Shown piece after piece: positions 1-6,563 of a stretch of 8,746 bases of DNA. This DNA comes from Pseudomonadota bacterium (GTDB lineage: Bacteria > Pseudomonadota > Alphaproteobacteria > Acetobacterales > Acetobacteraceae): NCBI GenBank assembly GCA_021826485.1, contig JAKAZX010000153.1, forward strand, positions 1 through 8,746, given 5' to 3'. Under the pieces are notes generated by a model. It saw only the letters and a list, made by a program, of their open reading frames with translations, was not told the origin of the DNA and ran no database searches. The position numbers and the translations under genes were made by a program. How positions within the stretch are numbered: the stretch's first letter is position 1; every line of letters begins with the position of its first letter.

Positions 1-797
1 GCATCAGTTGCGACCAGGAGCCGCAGGGTGGGATCGAGCCGGAACGTCGCCACCGCGACCGCGCGTCCGCCCGGCCCGTCCAGCCGCGCCAACCCGGCAG
101 GGCGGGCGAGCAGGGCATCGGTTGCCACGGGCGGCGGCAGCGCCGGTTCGGCGGTACCGCCGACCCGTACCATCCGGCCGGCATCGTCCACCAGCCACGC
201 GCCGGCACGGGCGAACGGCTCCGCCCCCACCAGGGAGACTGCGGCGATCACACCGGCAACCGCGCCGGCGAATCGCCCGTCCCGCCCCTGCCGGGCGACG
301 GCGAGCAGCAGCACGGGCGACGGGCCGGGCACCAGCATTTCCGCGATCCCGCCACCGGGCGTCCGCAGGGGCGTGAGCCAGGCGTCATCGGGCAGTGCCG
401 GAAACGCCGCCCCGTCGCCGCAGACCGTCGCGCCGGCCGCATCCGTCACCCGCAGCGCCGCGAAGCCGTCCGGCTGCAACGGCGCGGCACGCGCGAGCAC
501 CGCCGCGCACAGGCCGGGCGCGTTTTCCGCCAGCGCCGGATCGGCCGAGATCCCGGCCAGAAACCGCCGCCCGCCGCCGAGCACGGTGCCGATCCGCGCG
601 GCCGTCGCGGCCCGCTGGATCGCCGCGCGATCGAGCGACGCTCCGGCCAGCAGGCCGGAATTCTGCCAAACGATCACGACCGACAGCAGGAGCAGCGGCA
701 CGGCCGCCACCAGCAGCAGCAGCGCGACCCGGCCGCGCACCCCGGCGAGCCGGCGGCCGATCCCGCTCTTCAGCCGCCCGCCGATGCTTTCTGCCAC
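1..797 (-). CDS. Membrane sensor protein, probable histidine kinase of the general stress response (partial; C-terminus beyond window)
   Basis: Reading leftward from a GTG at 797, 265 complete codons are visible with no stop, so the gene leaves the window. The N-terminus is basic (RR and RGR at residues 15-23), followed by one strong membrane segment at about residues 24-44 (VALLLLVAAVPLLLLSVVIV). Residues 45-265 look like a periplasmic sensor domain with PAS/Cache-like strand patterns (LRVTDAAGATVC near 115-126, WLVDDAGRMV near 201-210). No second membrane segment or kinase domain lies inside the window. The start is set by an AGGGGA eight bases upstream and by an in-frame TAG shortly before it. 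The gene follows nepR after 73 bases on the same strand. HWE/HisKA_2 kinases are common at this place in GSR loci and phosphorylate PhyR, which is why I call it a kinase. Membrane sensor is directly supported; kinase is inferred from context. It could also be a cyclase or another sensor type. Confidence 0.7.
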   Translation of the reverse strand, partial: MAESIGGRLKSGIGRRLAGVRGRVALLLLVAAVPLLLLSVVIVWQNSGLLAGASLDRAAIQRAATAARIGTVLGGGRRFLAGISADPALAENAPGLCAAVLARAAPLQPDGFAALRVTDAAGATVCGDGAAFPALPDDAWLTPLRTPGGGIAEMLVPGPSPVLLLAVARQGRDGRFAGAVAGVIAAVSLVGAEPFARAGAWLVDDAGRMVRVGGTAEPALPPPVATDALLARPAGLARLDGPGGRAVAVATFRLDPTLRLLVATD

Positions 798-804
798 ACT
801 GCTG

Positions 805-810
805 TCCCCT
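805..810 (-). promoter_or_regulatory. Ribosome binding site of the sensor gene
   Basis: AGGGGA on the minus strand lies about seven bases before the GTG at 797. It favours this GTG over the overlapping GTG at 799, which opens a different frame without sensor-like protein sequence. Confidence 0.55.
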
Positions 811-870
811 GCCCCGCCCGACTATGCCACGCGCCGGGCGGGCCGCCGCCTCATGATCCGGCAGTATGGA

Positions 871-1071
871 TCACTTACTGCGATCCTCCTCGATCAGACG
901 CAGCAGGTCCTGGGGAATCGGCTCCTTCGCCACGGTGTCGAACAACTGGTGCAGGCTGCGCTGCAACCAGAGGTCGAACGCAGCATCCGACGCCCCTTCC
1001 GTCTCCTGGGACTGGAGGGTGGACGCCATGGGCGAGGAATGCTTAGGGCGCGTCATTACGAGGTGCTTCAT
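871..1071 (-). CDS. nepR: NepR-type anti-sigma factor of the general stress response
   Basis: This small protein (66 residues from the ATG at 1071) carries the NepR core: an amphipathic helix around residues 33-48 (FDLWLQRSLHQLFDTV), the hallmark EPIP at 50-53, then a second short helix QDLLRLIEE at 54-62. NepR binds and silences EcfG until phosphorylated PhyR captures it through its sigma-like domain. Three in-frame ATGs are possible: 1071 (66 aa), 1056 (61 aa) and 1029 (52 aa). I chose 1071 because AGGTGAG lies just upstream, though its spacing is short. The conserved core is intact with any of the three. The gene sits 70 bases after the second sigma gene and 73 bases before the sensor gene, all on one strand, so the three may form one transcript. 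In most alphaproteobacteria nepR lies directly beside phyR and ahead of ecfG; here it follows a sigma gene instead. The family call is firm, the start is not. Confidence 0.85.
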   Translation of the reverse strand: MKHLVMTRPKHSSPMASTLQSQETEGASDAAFDLWLQRSLHQLFDTVAKEPIPQDLLRLIEEDRSK

Positions 1072-1072
1072 G

Positions 1073-1079
1073 CTCACCT
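1073..1079 (-). promoter_or_regulatory. Possible ribosome binding site of nepR
   Basis: AGGTGAG on the minus strand precedes the ATG at 1071. Spacing is short (five bases from the AGG to the start). No comparable site precedes the ATGs at 1056 or 1029, so this is the main argument for the long form. Confidence 0.35.
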
Positions 1080-1141
1080 GGCCCGAGACCTCGGCAGCAG
1101 CCGGGGCCCCGCCGTCTAACAGGACACGTGGTCCGCAGAGT

Positions 1142-1723
1142 TTATAAACCGGACGACAGTTCCGCGCCAGATTTTCCCGCACCGGTTATGCCGCGCGCCG
1201 GCAGCCGCGCCGCGCGCGACGGGGCCGGCAGCCCCTCCGGCCGCTCGCCGAGCAGCCAGGTTTCGAGCTGCCGCCGGGCGCGGAACACCCGGCTTTTGGC
1301 GGTGCCGACCGCGCAGCCGGTGGCCTCGGCCAGCGCCTCGTAGCTCATGCCGTTCAGCACCACCATGACCAGCGCCTCCCGCTGGTCGGCCGGCAGGCGG
1401 GTCATTGCGCGGGCGAGTTCCTTCAGCGCGAGCCGGTCCTCATGCGGCGCTTCGGAGGCCAGCGCCGACGACGGTACGTCCTCGATATCGGTGGTGTCCC
1501 GCCGCTTGCGCAGGTTGGAAATGAACCGGTTGCGCAGGATGCGGTGCATCCAGGCGGCGAAGTTTGTGCCGGGGATGAAGCTGTCCTGCGCCGACAGCGC
1601 ATTGCAGACCGCATCCTGCACCAGATCCTCCGCGCTGGCGCGGTTGCGCGTCAGGGCCAGCGCCTGCACGCGCAGCTTGGGAAGGATGGCAATGACCTGA
1701 TCATGAAAGACTGAGTCGCTCAC
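1142..1723 (-). CDS. EcfG-like ECF sigma factor (second copy, next to nepR)
   Basis: From the GTG at 1723 this is a 193-residue sigma factor of the sigma-70 ECF class. Region 2 spans about residues 10-75, with the core-binding AEDLVQDAV (31-39) and PGTNFAAWMHRILRNRFI (51-68), a pattern close to the EcfG (ECF15) family. Region 4 spans about 100-158: LPADQREALVMVVLNGMSYEALAEATGCAVGTAKSR has the helix-turn-helix for -35 binding. The GTG is preceded by GGAG at a spacing of six and gives the family's usual N-terminus; the frame stays open to an ATG at 1876, but that extension is not sigma-like. Beyond region 4 there is a tail of about 33 residues rich in Pro, Ala, Gly and Arg (161-193), longer than usual. 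Its position directly ahead of nepR makes it the copy in the usual nepR-ecfG association, although in reversed order. Sigma factor is certain; which copy is the main stress sigma factor is undecided. Confidence 0.88.
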   Translation of the reverse strand: MSDSVFHDQVIAILPKLRVQALALTRNRASAEDLVQDAVCNALSAQDSFIPGTNFAAWMHRILRNRFISNLRKRRDTTDIEDVPSSALASEAPHEDRLALKELARAMTRLPADQREALVMVVLNGMSYEALAEATGCAVGTAKSRVFRARRQLETWLLGERPEGLPAPSRAARLPARGITGAGKSGAELSSGL

Positions 1724-1945
1724 GGTATGCTCCGGCTTCTGCCCGATGATGACCAACCAATGAAGCACGCGTGTATGAGGTTGCATGTCGCCGCTCACGA
1801 CTGCGCGAACACGAACCGCGTGAGTTGCAGCCGCGGTTGGGTGGTGTAATGCATGGACGTGGTGATGGCAGGACATACAGCACCGGTCGCCGCGGCGCGC
1901 GGCGGCCTGCGGAAAGGCGGCTTCGGCGTGACGTTGCGCGCCGGG
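1724..1945. other. Spacer of 222 bases between the two sigma genes
   Basis: No convincing gene is visible here. An open frame of about 60 codons on the minus strand has no family features. The length suggests a promoter for the second sigma gene, nepR and the sensor gene. The best minus-strand match to the EcfG promoter pattern (GGAAC, about 16-18 bases, CGTT) is GCAAC at 1784-1780, 17 bases, then CATT at 1762-1759. It has one mismatch in each box and is weak. A direct repeat CGAAC-A-CGAAC lies at 1806-1816. I see no clear terminator after the first sigma gene. Confidence 0.4.
1730..1733 (-). promoter_or_regulatory. Ribosome binding site deciding the start of the second sigma gene
   Basis: GGAG on the minus strand, six bases before the GTG at 1723. 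It supports the 193-residue form over the 244-residue reading that starts at 1876. Confidence 0.55.
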
Positions 1946-2476
1946 TCAGGTATCGTGCGGCGCTGCCGGCCCGTCGGCGCCCCGGTGCAGCACCCGCGAC
2001 AGCAGCACCCGCGCGCGCGACACCCGCGCCTTCATGGTGCCGACCGGTACGCCGCAGATTTCCGCCGCCTGTTCGTAGCTCATGCCCTGGGCGCCGACCA
2101 GCACCAGCGATTCGCGGAGCAGCGGCGGCAGCGCGAACAGATGCGTCTGCAGGTCGGTCAGCTCGCTGTGCGCATGCTGGGCGGGCTGCCCGGCATGTTC
2201 GGGCGGCGGCGTGCGCTCCAACGCCGCACGCTCGCTGCGCCGGCGCCGCGCCTGTTCATAGAATGCGTTGCGCAGGATCACGAACAGCCACGCGCGCAGG
2301 TTGCTGCCCGGCTGGAACTGCGGCAGGGCGGCGAGCGCGCGCACCAGCGCCTCCTGCACCAAGTCGTCAGCTTCGGCGCGCTGGGGCATCAGGAAACGGG
2401 CATAGGCGCGCAGGTCCGCGATCAGCGGCAGCAGCGCGTCGCGGGGGTCCTGCGTGTCCAAGCTGCGCGACTTCAC
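1946..2476 (-). CDS. EcfG-like ECF sigma factor (copy divergent from phyR)
   Basis: This 176-residue protein is an ECF sigma factor. Region 2 is at about residues 14-82: DLRAYARFLMP, the core-binding ADDLVQEALVRAL (36-48), then FQPGSNLRAWLFVILRNAFYE (54-74), which closely matches the EcfG consensus. Region 4 is at about 112-163: LPPLLRESLVLVGAQGMSYEQAAEICGVPVGTMKAR contains the helix-turn-helix. EcfG directs RNA polymerase to stress promoters and is normally held by NepR. The start is a GTG at 2476 with no clear Shine-Dalgarno; a nearby in-frame TTG is no better supported, and the ATG just upstream opens another frame. The gene is divergent from phyR across 59 bases, the classical place of the nepR-ecfG pair, but nepR is missing from this slot. 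By motif it looks the more canonical EcfG of the two; by neighbourhood to nepR the other copy does. Confidence 0.88.
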   Translation of the reverse strand: MKSRSLDTQDPRDALLPLIADLRAYARFLMPQRAEADDLVQEALVRALAALPQFQPGSNLRAWLFVILRNAFYEQARRRRSERAALERTPPPEHAGQPAQHAHSELTDLQTHLFALPPLLRESLVLVGAQGMSYEQAAEICGVPVGTMKARVSRARVLLSRVLHRGADGPAAPHDT

Positions 2477-2535
2477 TCAAATATTGCACATGGGATGTCT
2501 AGTGCGATGCGCGCTTCTGCAAGGGATGCCGTCCG
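2477..2535. promoter_or_regulatory. Divergent intergenic region between the first sigma gene and phyR
   Basis: These 59 bases must hold the start signals of both genes unless transcription comes from elsewhere. No GGAAC element occurs on either strand. Visible structure: an inverted repeat TTGCA (2484-2488) / TGCAA (2518-2522), and GGGATG repeated directly at 2492 and 2523, 31 bases apart. AAGGG at 2521-2525 may serve as the phyR ribosome binding site. Confidence 0.45.
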
Positions 2536-3282
2536 ATGAGCGATGTGCGCCGCGAAGGTCTGATGCGCGCGCTGCCCTACGCGCGACGCTATGCCCGCGC
2601 GCTGACCGGGGCGCAGAGCACCGGCGACCGTCTGGTTGCCGACAGCCTGCGGGAGATGATGTCCCACGGCGGCACCGCGATGTCCGACGACATCCGGCTG
2701 GCGTTCTACGAACATGTCACCCGCAGCTTCAACCGCATGCCGCCGTTGCAGGATGCGCCTCATGATCTGAGCGCGGTGGAACGGCAGTTGCTGCTGCTGA
2801 CCGCGCTGGAGGAATTGCGGGTAGAGGATGCGGCGCCGATCGTCGCGATGACGGCGCAGCAGGCGACGGAGCGGCTTGCCGCCGCGCGCACGCGCCTGCG
2901 CGATGCCGCCGCAACCGATGTGCTGATCATCGAGGACGAGCCGATCATCGCGCTCGATATCGAGGAACTGGTGCAGGGCTGCGGCCATCGCGTGGTCGGC
3001 GTGGCGGCGACCGAGAGCGAGGCGGTGGCGCTGGCGGCGCGCACGCGGCCGGGGCTGATCCTGGCGGACATCAATCTGGGCCGCGGCGGCGACGGCACCT
3101 CGGCTGTGGCACGCATCATGGAATGCCACAAGGCGCCGGTGATCTTCGTCACCGCCTATCCCGAACGGCTGCTGACCGGCGAATCGGTGGAACCCGCCTT
3201 CGTCATCACCAAGCCGTTCGAACCGGTGACGCTGGCGATCGCGACCTATCAGGCGGTGACGGGCGGATTGCGCATGGCCTGA
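2536..3282 (+). CDS. phyR: PhyR-type general stress response regulator (sigma-like domain plus receiver)
   Basis: PhyR is the anti-anti-sigma factor of the alphaproteobacterial stress response. The 248-residue protein has an N-terminal EcfG-like pseudo-sigma domain (about residues 1-125; region-4-like part around 79-122) and a C-terminal receiver domain (about 128-245). Receiver residues are all visible: acidic pocket E133-D134 in VLIIEDEP, phospho-acceptor D178 in LILADINLG, T206 in FVTAYPERLLTG (a PhyR signature), and K226 in ITKPF. When D178 is phosphorylated the sigma-like domain is exposed and binds NepR, releasing EcfG. The start at 2536 follows AAGGG at about ten bases and gives a normal family length. 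It is divergent from an EcfG-like gene and 77 bases ahead of glgE on the same strand, so read-through into glgE is possible. Identification is firm. Confidence 0.95.
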   Translation: MSDVRREGLMRALPYARRYARALTGAQSTGDRLVADSLREMMSHGGTAMSDDIRLAFYEHVTRSFNRMPPLQDAPHDLSAVERQLLLLTALEELRVEDAAPIVAMTAQQATERLAAARTRLRDAAATDVLIIEDEPIIALDIEELVQGCGHRVVGVAATESEAVALAARTRPGLILADINLGRGGDGTSAVARIMECHKAPVIFVTAYPERLLTGESVEPAFVITKPFEPVTLAIATYQAVTGGLRMA

Positions 3283-3295
3283 CATCGTTGCCGAA

Positions 3296-3334
3296 CGCCG
3301 CGATGCGGCGCGCGGTTGCCGCGCGGGAACCGCG
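3296..3334 (+). other. Two adjacent inverted repeats between phyR and glgE
   Basis: CGCCGC-GAT-GCGGCG (3296-3310) is a six-base stem with a three-base loop. It is followed at once by CGCGGTT (3311-3317) and AACCGCG (3328-3334), a perfect seven-base stem around a ten-base loop. No U-tract follows directly, so this is not a standard intrinsic terminator. It could attenuate read-through, stabilise the mRNA end of phyR or be a chance product of the GC content. Confidence 0.45.
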
Positions 3335-3350
3335 GGCGCAACCCCGCTTT
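3326..3350 (+). promoter_or_regulatory. Weak EcfG-type promoter candidate ahead of glgE
   Basis: GGAAC at 3326-3330 matches the -35 element of EcfG promoters; sixteen bases later comes CTTT at 3347-3350 against a consensus of CGTT. The location in a stress locus and ahead of a trehalose/glucan operon fits. Against it: the start point would fall close to the glgE ATG and leave little or none of the GAGG ribosome site in the transcript, and the -35 box is shared with the second inverted repeat. Confidence 0.25.
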
Positions 3351-3359
3351 GAGGCTGGG

Positions 3360-6300
3360 ATGGCAACCACGACCGAACCGCGCCTGGCGGCCGCCGCCGC
3401 CAGCCCCGTCGCGCCGCGCGATGCCGCGCCGCGCATCTACTATCTCGACCCGCTCGCCGCCGGCCCGCTCGCCGGCTGGGCCGGGCATCTGGACCGCGCC
3501 GCGGCGCTCGGCTTCTCGCACGTGCTGCTGGCGCCGCCCTTCGCGAGCGACGATCTGTTCCTGGCGGCCAGTTTCGACCGGCCGCACCCCGCAATGCGCG
3601 CCGGGGAGGATGCCGCCGCCGCGCTGCACCGCATCGCCGCGCTGTGCGCCGGACGCGGCCTGACGCCGCTGCTCGACGTGATGCTGGGCCGCGTCGCCGC
3701 CGGCGGCGACATCGCCGCCGCCGAGCCCGGCCTGTTCCGCGCCCCCGACCCCGCCCGCGCACTCGACCCGCGCAGCTACAGCGCGGCCGGCGATGCCGCG
3801 GAAGCCCGTTTCGCGGACGCGGCCCCGGCACTGACCGAATGGTGGGGCGCGCGGCTGCGCGGCTGGCGCGACCTGGGTTTCGCCGGGTTCCGCTTGCTCG
3901 CACTGGATGCCGTGCCACCCTCGGCGCTGCGCGCGCTGACTGCCGCGGCGCGGCGCGGCGGGCGTGCCCTGCTGCTCGGCTGGACGCCGGGGCTGGTGGC
4001 GGAGGCGCAGAGCGCCCTGGCCGGCTGCGGGCTGGACTACGTGTTCGCCTCCCTGCCCTGGTGGGATTTCCGCGCCGAGTGGCTGTGGACAGAGGCCGAG
4101 CGGCTGCGCCGGGTCGCCCCGCTGCTGGCGCCGGTGGAGGCGCCGTATGACCGGCGCTATGCCGCGCGCATCCCCGACCCGGCGCTGCGCGAGGCCGCCT
4201 GCCGCCGTGCCGCCGCCTTCGCCCGCGCGTTCGGCGACGGGTGGATGATGCCGATGGGCGTGGAGGGCGCGGCGACCGAACGGCTCGATCCCCGTCGCCC
4301 GGCGGCCCTGCCGCCGCCGCTGCCGGCGGTCGGCGCCGCCATCGCCGCGGCCAATGCGGCGGTGCTGCCCGCCGCGCCGCCGCGGCTGCTGAGCGCGCCG
4401 GAGGCGGACGTGGTGGCGCTGCTGCGCCCGGCGCCGGACGGCCAGGGCAGCGTGCTGATCGCCGCCAATGCCGATCTGGACCACCCGGCGCGGGTGAATC
4501 TGTCACCGCTGCTCGGCCCGTTGCAGGGGGCGGAAGCGCTCGGGCGGCTGGCAGCGGCGGCGGTGACGACCGTGCCCCTGCGCGCGCCGCCGCCGATCAC
4601 GCTCGCCCGCCCACCGCTGCCCCGCAGTGCCGAGGCGGCGGCGCGTGCCCCGCGCATCGCCATCGAAAGCGTCGCACCTTTCGTGGAGGGCGGGCGCTTC
4701 GCCGCCAAACGCGTGGTCGGCGAGACCGTGGAGGTGACGGCCGACATCCTGGCGGACGGGCACGACCAGCTCGGCGTCGCGCTGCTGTGGCGCAGCGCAG
4801 ACGAGGCATCGTGGCACGAGACGCGGATGCGCCCGCTCGGCAACGACCGCTGGTCGGCGCCGTTCGCACTGCCGCGCATCGGCCGCTGGCTGTTCACCAT
4901 CGAGGCATGGCGCGACGCCTTCGCCACCTGGCGCGACGAGGTGGGCAAGAAGCACGCCGCCGGCATCGACCTGCAACTGGAGTTGATCGAGGGCCGCGAG
5001 ATGCTGGAGGCGGCAGCGCCGCGGGTGCCGGCGCTGCGCGGGATCGCCGATGCGGTGGCGCGCAGCGATGCGGCGGGACAGGTGGCGCTGCTGCTGGCGG
5101 CCCGCACCGCCGCCCTGATGGCGGCGGCGGACCAGCGCCCGTTCGCGGTGCGCCTGTCGCCCGCCTGCCCGGTCGATGCCGACCCGCCGCGCGCCGCGTT
5201 CGCGAGCTGGTACGAGATCTTCCCCCGCTCGATGAGCGACGATGCCGCGCGCCACGGCAGTTTCGCCGACGTGATCCGCCATCTGCCGCGCATCCGCGAC
5301 ATGGGATTCGACGTGCTGTATTTCCCGCCGATCCATCCGATCGGGCACACCAACCGCAAGGGCCGCAACAACGCCCTGCGCGCCGCGCCGGCCGATCCCG
5401 GCAGCCCGTATGCGATCGGCAGCGAGCACGGCGGACACGACGCGATCCATCCGGAGCTCGGCACGCTGGAGGATTTCGCCCGCCTGCGCGACGCGGCAGC
5501 AGCGGAGGGCATCGAACTCGCGCTGGATTTCGCCATCCAGTGCGCGCCCGATCATCCCTGGCTGAAGCAGCACCGCGAATGGTTCGACTGGCGGCCCGAC
5601 GGCTCGTTGAAATATGCCGAGAATCCGCCGAAGCGGTACGAGGATATCGTCAACGTCGCGTTCTACGCGCCGGGTGCGGTGCCCGACCTGTGGGTCGCGC
5701 TGTGCGAGGTGGTGCTGTTCTGGGCGGCGCAGGGCGTGCGCATCTTCCGGGTGGACAACCCGCACACCAAGCCGTTCCCGTTCTGGGAGTGGCTGATCGC
5801 CGAGGTGCGCGCCCGCCATCCCGACGCGATCTTCCTGGCGGAGGCGTTCACCCGGCCGAAGATCATGCGCCGGCTGGGCAAGCTCGGCTTCACGCAGTCC
5901 TACACCTACTTCACATGGCGCAACACCGCGCGGGAATTGCAGGAGTACGTGACGGAGCTGAGCACCGAGGCCGCCGACTTCATGCGCCCCAACTTCTTCG
6001 TCAACACGCCCGACATCAACCCGGTGTTCCTGCAGACCTCCGGCCGGCCGGGTTTCCTGATCCGCGCCGCGCTGGCGGCGACGCTCGCCGGGTCGTGGGG
6101 CATCTACAGCGGCTTCGAACTGTGCGAGGCCGCCGCCCTGCCGGGGCGAGAGGAATACGCGGATTCCGAGAAATACCAGATACGCGCGTGGGACTGGCAG
6201 CGTCCGGGCAACATCGTCGCGGAAATCTCCCAGCTCAACCGCATCCGCCGGCACAACCCGGCGCTGCATTCGGTGCGCGGCGTGGATTTCCTGGCCACCG

Positions 6301-6563
6301 CCAATGACCATGTGCTGGTCTATGAGAAGGCGACGGAGGATCGGAGCAACGTGCTGCTGGTCTCGGTCAGCCTCGATCCGCGCAACGCCCAGGCGGCGGA
6401 CATCGAAGTACCCCTGTGGAAATGGGCGCTGCCCGACAGCGGCAGCCTGATCGCGGAGGACCTGCTGGCCGAGACCGTCGCGACCTGGCAGGGAAAATGG
6501 CGGCGGGTGGCGCTCTCGCCGGAAGCTCCGTACCGCATCTGGCGGCTGCGCCCCGCCGCCTGA
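3360..6563 (+). CDS. glgE: Alpha-1,4-glucan:maltose-1-phosphate maltosyltransferase GlgE with an extra N-terminal GH13-like module
   Basis: GlgE transfers maltosyl units from alpha-maltose-1-phosphate to the non-reducing end of alpha-1,4-glucan in the cytoplasm. The 1067-residue protein is much longer than the 650-700 residues usual for GlgE. The C-terminal two thirds are a standard enzyme: a DUF3416-type beta domain (about 430-535), then a GH13 barrel with SWYEIFPRS (616-624), VLYFPPIHPIG (652-662), RKGRNN (666-671), IGSEHGGHDAIHPELGT (686-702), nucleophile D799 in FRVDNPHTKP, acid/base E828 in FLAEAFTRP and D885 in NTPDINP. K667, N755, K758 and Y760 fit the maltose-phosphate-binding positions known for the family. 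Residues about 25-420 resemble a second GH13 barrel plus beta domain whose catalytic residues are lost. The start at 3360 has GAGG five bases upstream; the frame is open further upstream but overlaps phyR. It lies 8 bases before treS, so the two are surely co-transcribed. Confidence 0.93.
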   Translation: MATTTEPRLAAAAASPVAPRDAAPRIYYLDPLAAGPLAGWAGHLDRAAALGFSHVLLAPPFASDDLFLAASFDRPHPAMRAGEDAAAALHRIAALCAGRGLTPLLDVMLGRVAAGGDIAAAEPGLFRAPDPARALDPRSYSAAGDAAEARFADAAPALTEWWGARLRGWRDLGFAGFRLLALDAVPPSALRALTAAARRGGRALLLGWTPGLVAEAQSALAGCGLDYVFASLPWWDFRAEWLWTEAERLRRVAPLLAPVEAPYDRRYAARIPDPALREAACRRAAAFARAFGDGWMMPMGVEGAATERLDPRRPAALPPPLPAVGAAIAAANAAVLPAAPPRLLSAPEADVVALLRPAPDGQGSVLIAANADLDHPARVNLSPLLGPLQGAEALGRLAAAAVTTVPLRAPPPITLARPPLPRSAEAAARAPRIAIESVAPFVEGGRFAAKRVVGETVEVTADILADGHDQLGVALLWRSADEASWHETRMRPLGNDRWSAPFALPRIGRWLFTIEAWRDAFATWRDEVGKKHAAGIDLQLELIEGREMLEAAAPRVPALRGIADAVARSDAAGQVALLLAARTAALMAAADQRPFAVRLSPACPVDADPPRAAFASWYEIFPRSMSDDAARHGSFADVIRHLPRIRDMGFDVLYFPPIHPIGHTNRKGRNNALRAAPADPGSPYAIGSEHGGHDAIHPELGTLEDFARLRDAAAAEGIELALDFAIQCAPDHPWLKQHREWFDWRPDGSLKYAENPPKRYEDIVNVAFYAPGAVPDLWVALCEVVLFWAAQGVRIFRVDNPHTKPFPFWEWLIAEVRARHPDAIFLAEAFTRPKIMRRLGKLGFTQSYTYFTWRNTARELQEYVTELSTEAADFMRPNFFVNTPDINPVFLQTSGRPGFLIRAALAATLAGSWGIYSGFELCEAAALPGREEYADSEKYQIRAWDWQRPGNIVAEISQLNRIRRHNPALHSVRGVDFLATANDHVLVYEKATEDRSNVLLVSVSLDPRNAQAADIEVPLWKWALPDSGSLIAEDLLAETVATWQGKWRRVALSPEAPYRIWRLRPAA

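Noticed and set aside
1102..1111. CGGGGCCCCG palindrome between the second sigma gene and nepR as a terminator
   Set aside because: It has no loop and no following T-tract on either strand; it is expected by chance at this base composition.
28..1119. Plus-strand open frame of 363 codons opposite the sensor and nepR genes
   Set aside because: Its product is Ser/Pro/Arg/Ala-rich with no fold-like pattern, and it runs across two supported minus-strand genes. It is the usual antisense shadow in GC-rich coding DNA.
1159..1163. GGAAC on the minus strand ahead of nepR as an EcfG promoter
   Set aside because: It lies inside the end of the sigma gene, and no CGTT-like -10 element follows at 16-18 bases.
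1724..1876. N-terminal extension of the second sigma factor up to an ATG at 1876
   Set aside because: The extra 51 residues resemble no sigma region, and the GTG at 1723 has a good ribosome site and gives the family's usual N-terminus.
3189..3218. GGAAC followed by CGTT near the end of phyR as a glgE promoter
   Set aside because: The spacing is 21 bases, too long for the EcfG pattern, and both boxes encode conserved receiver residues (EPAF and KPF).
2473..4506. Minus-strand open frame of 677 codons
   Set aside because: It is opposite phyR and the glgE N-terminus; the product is low-complexity Arg/Pro/Ala and shows no domain.
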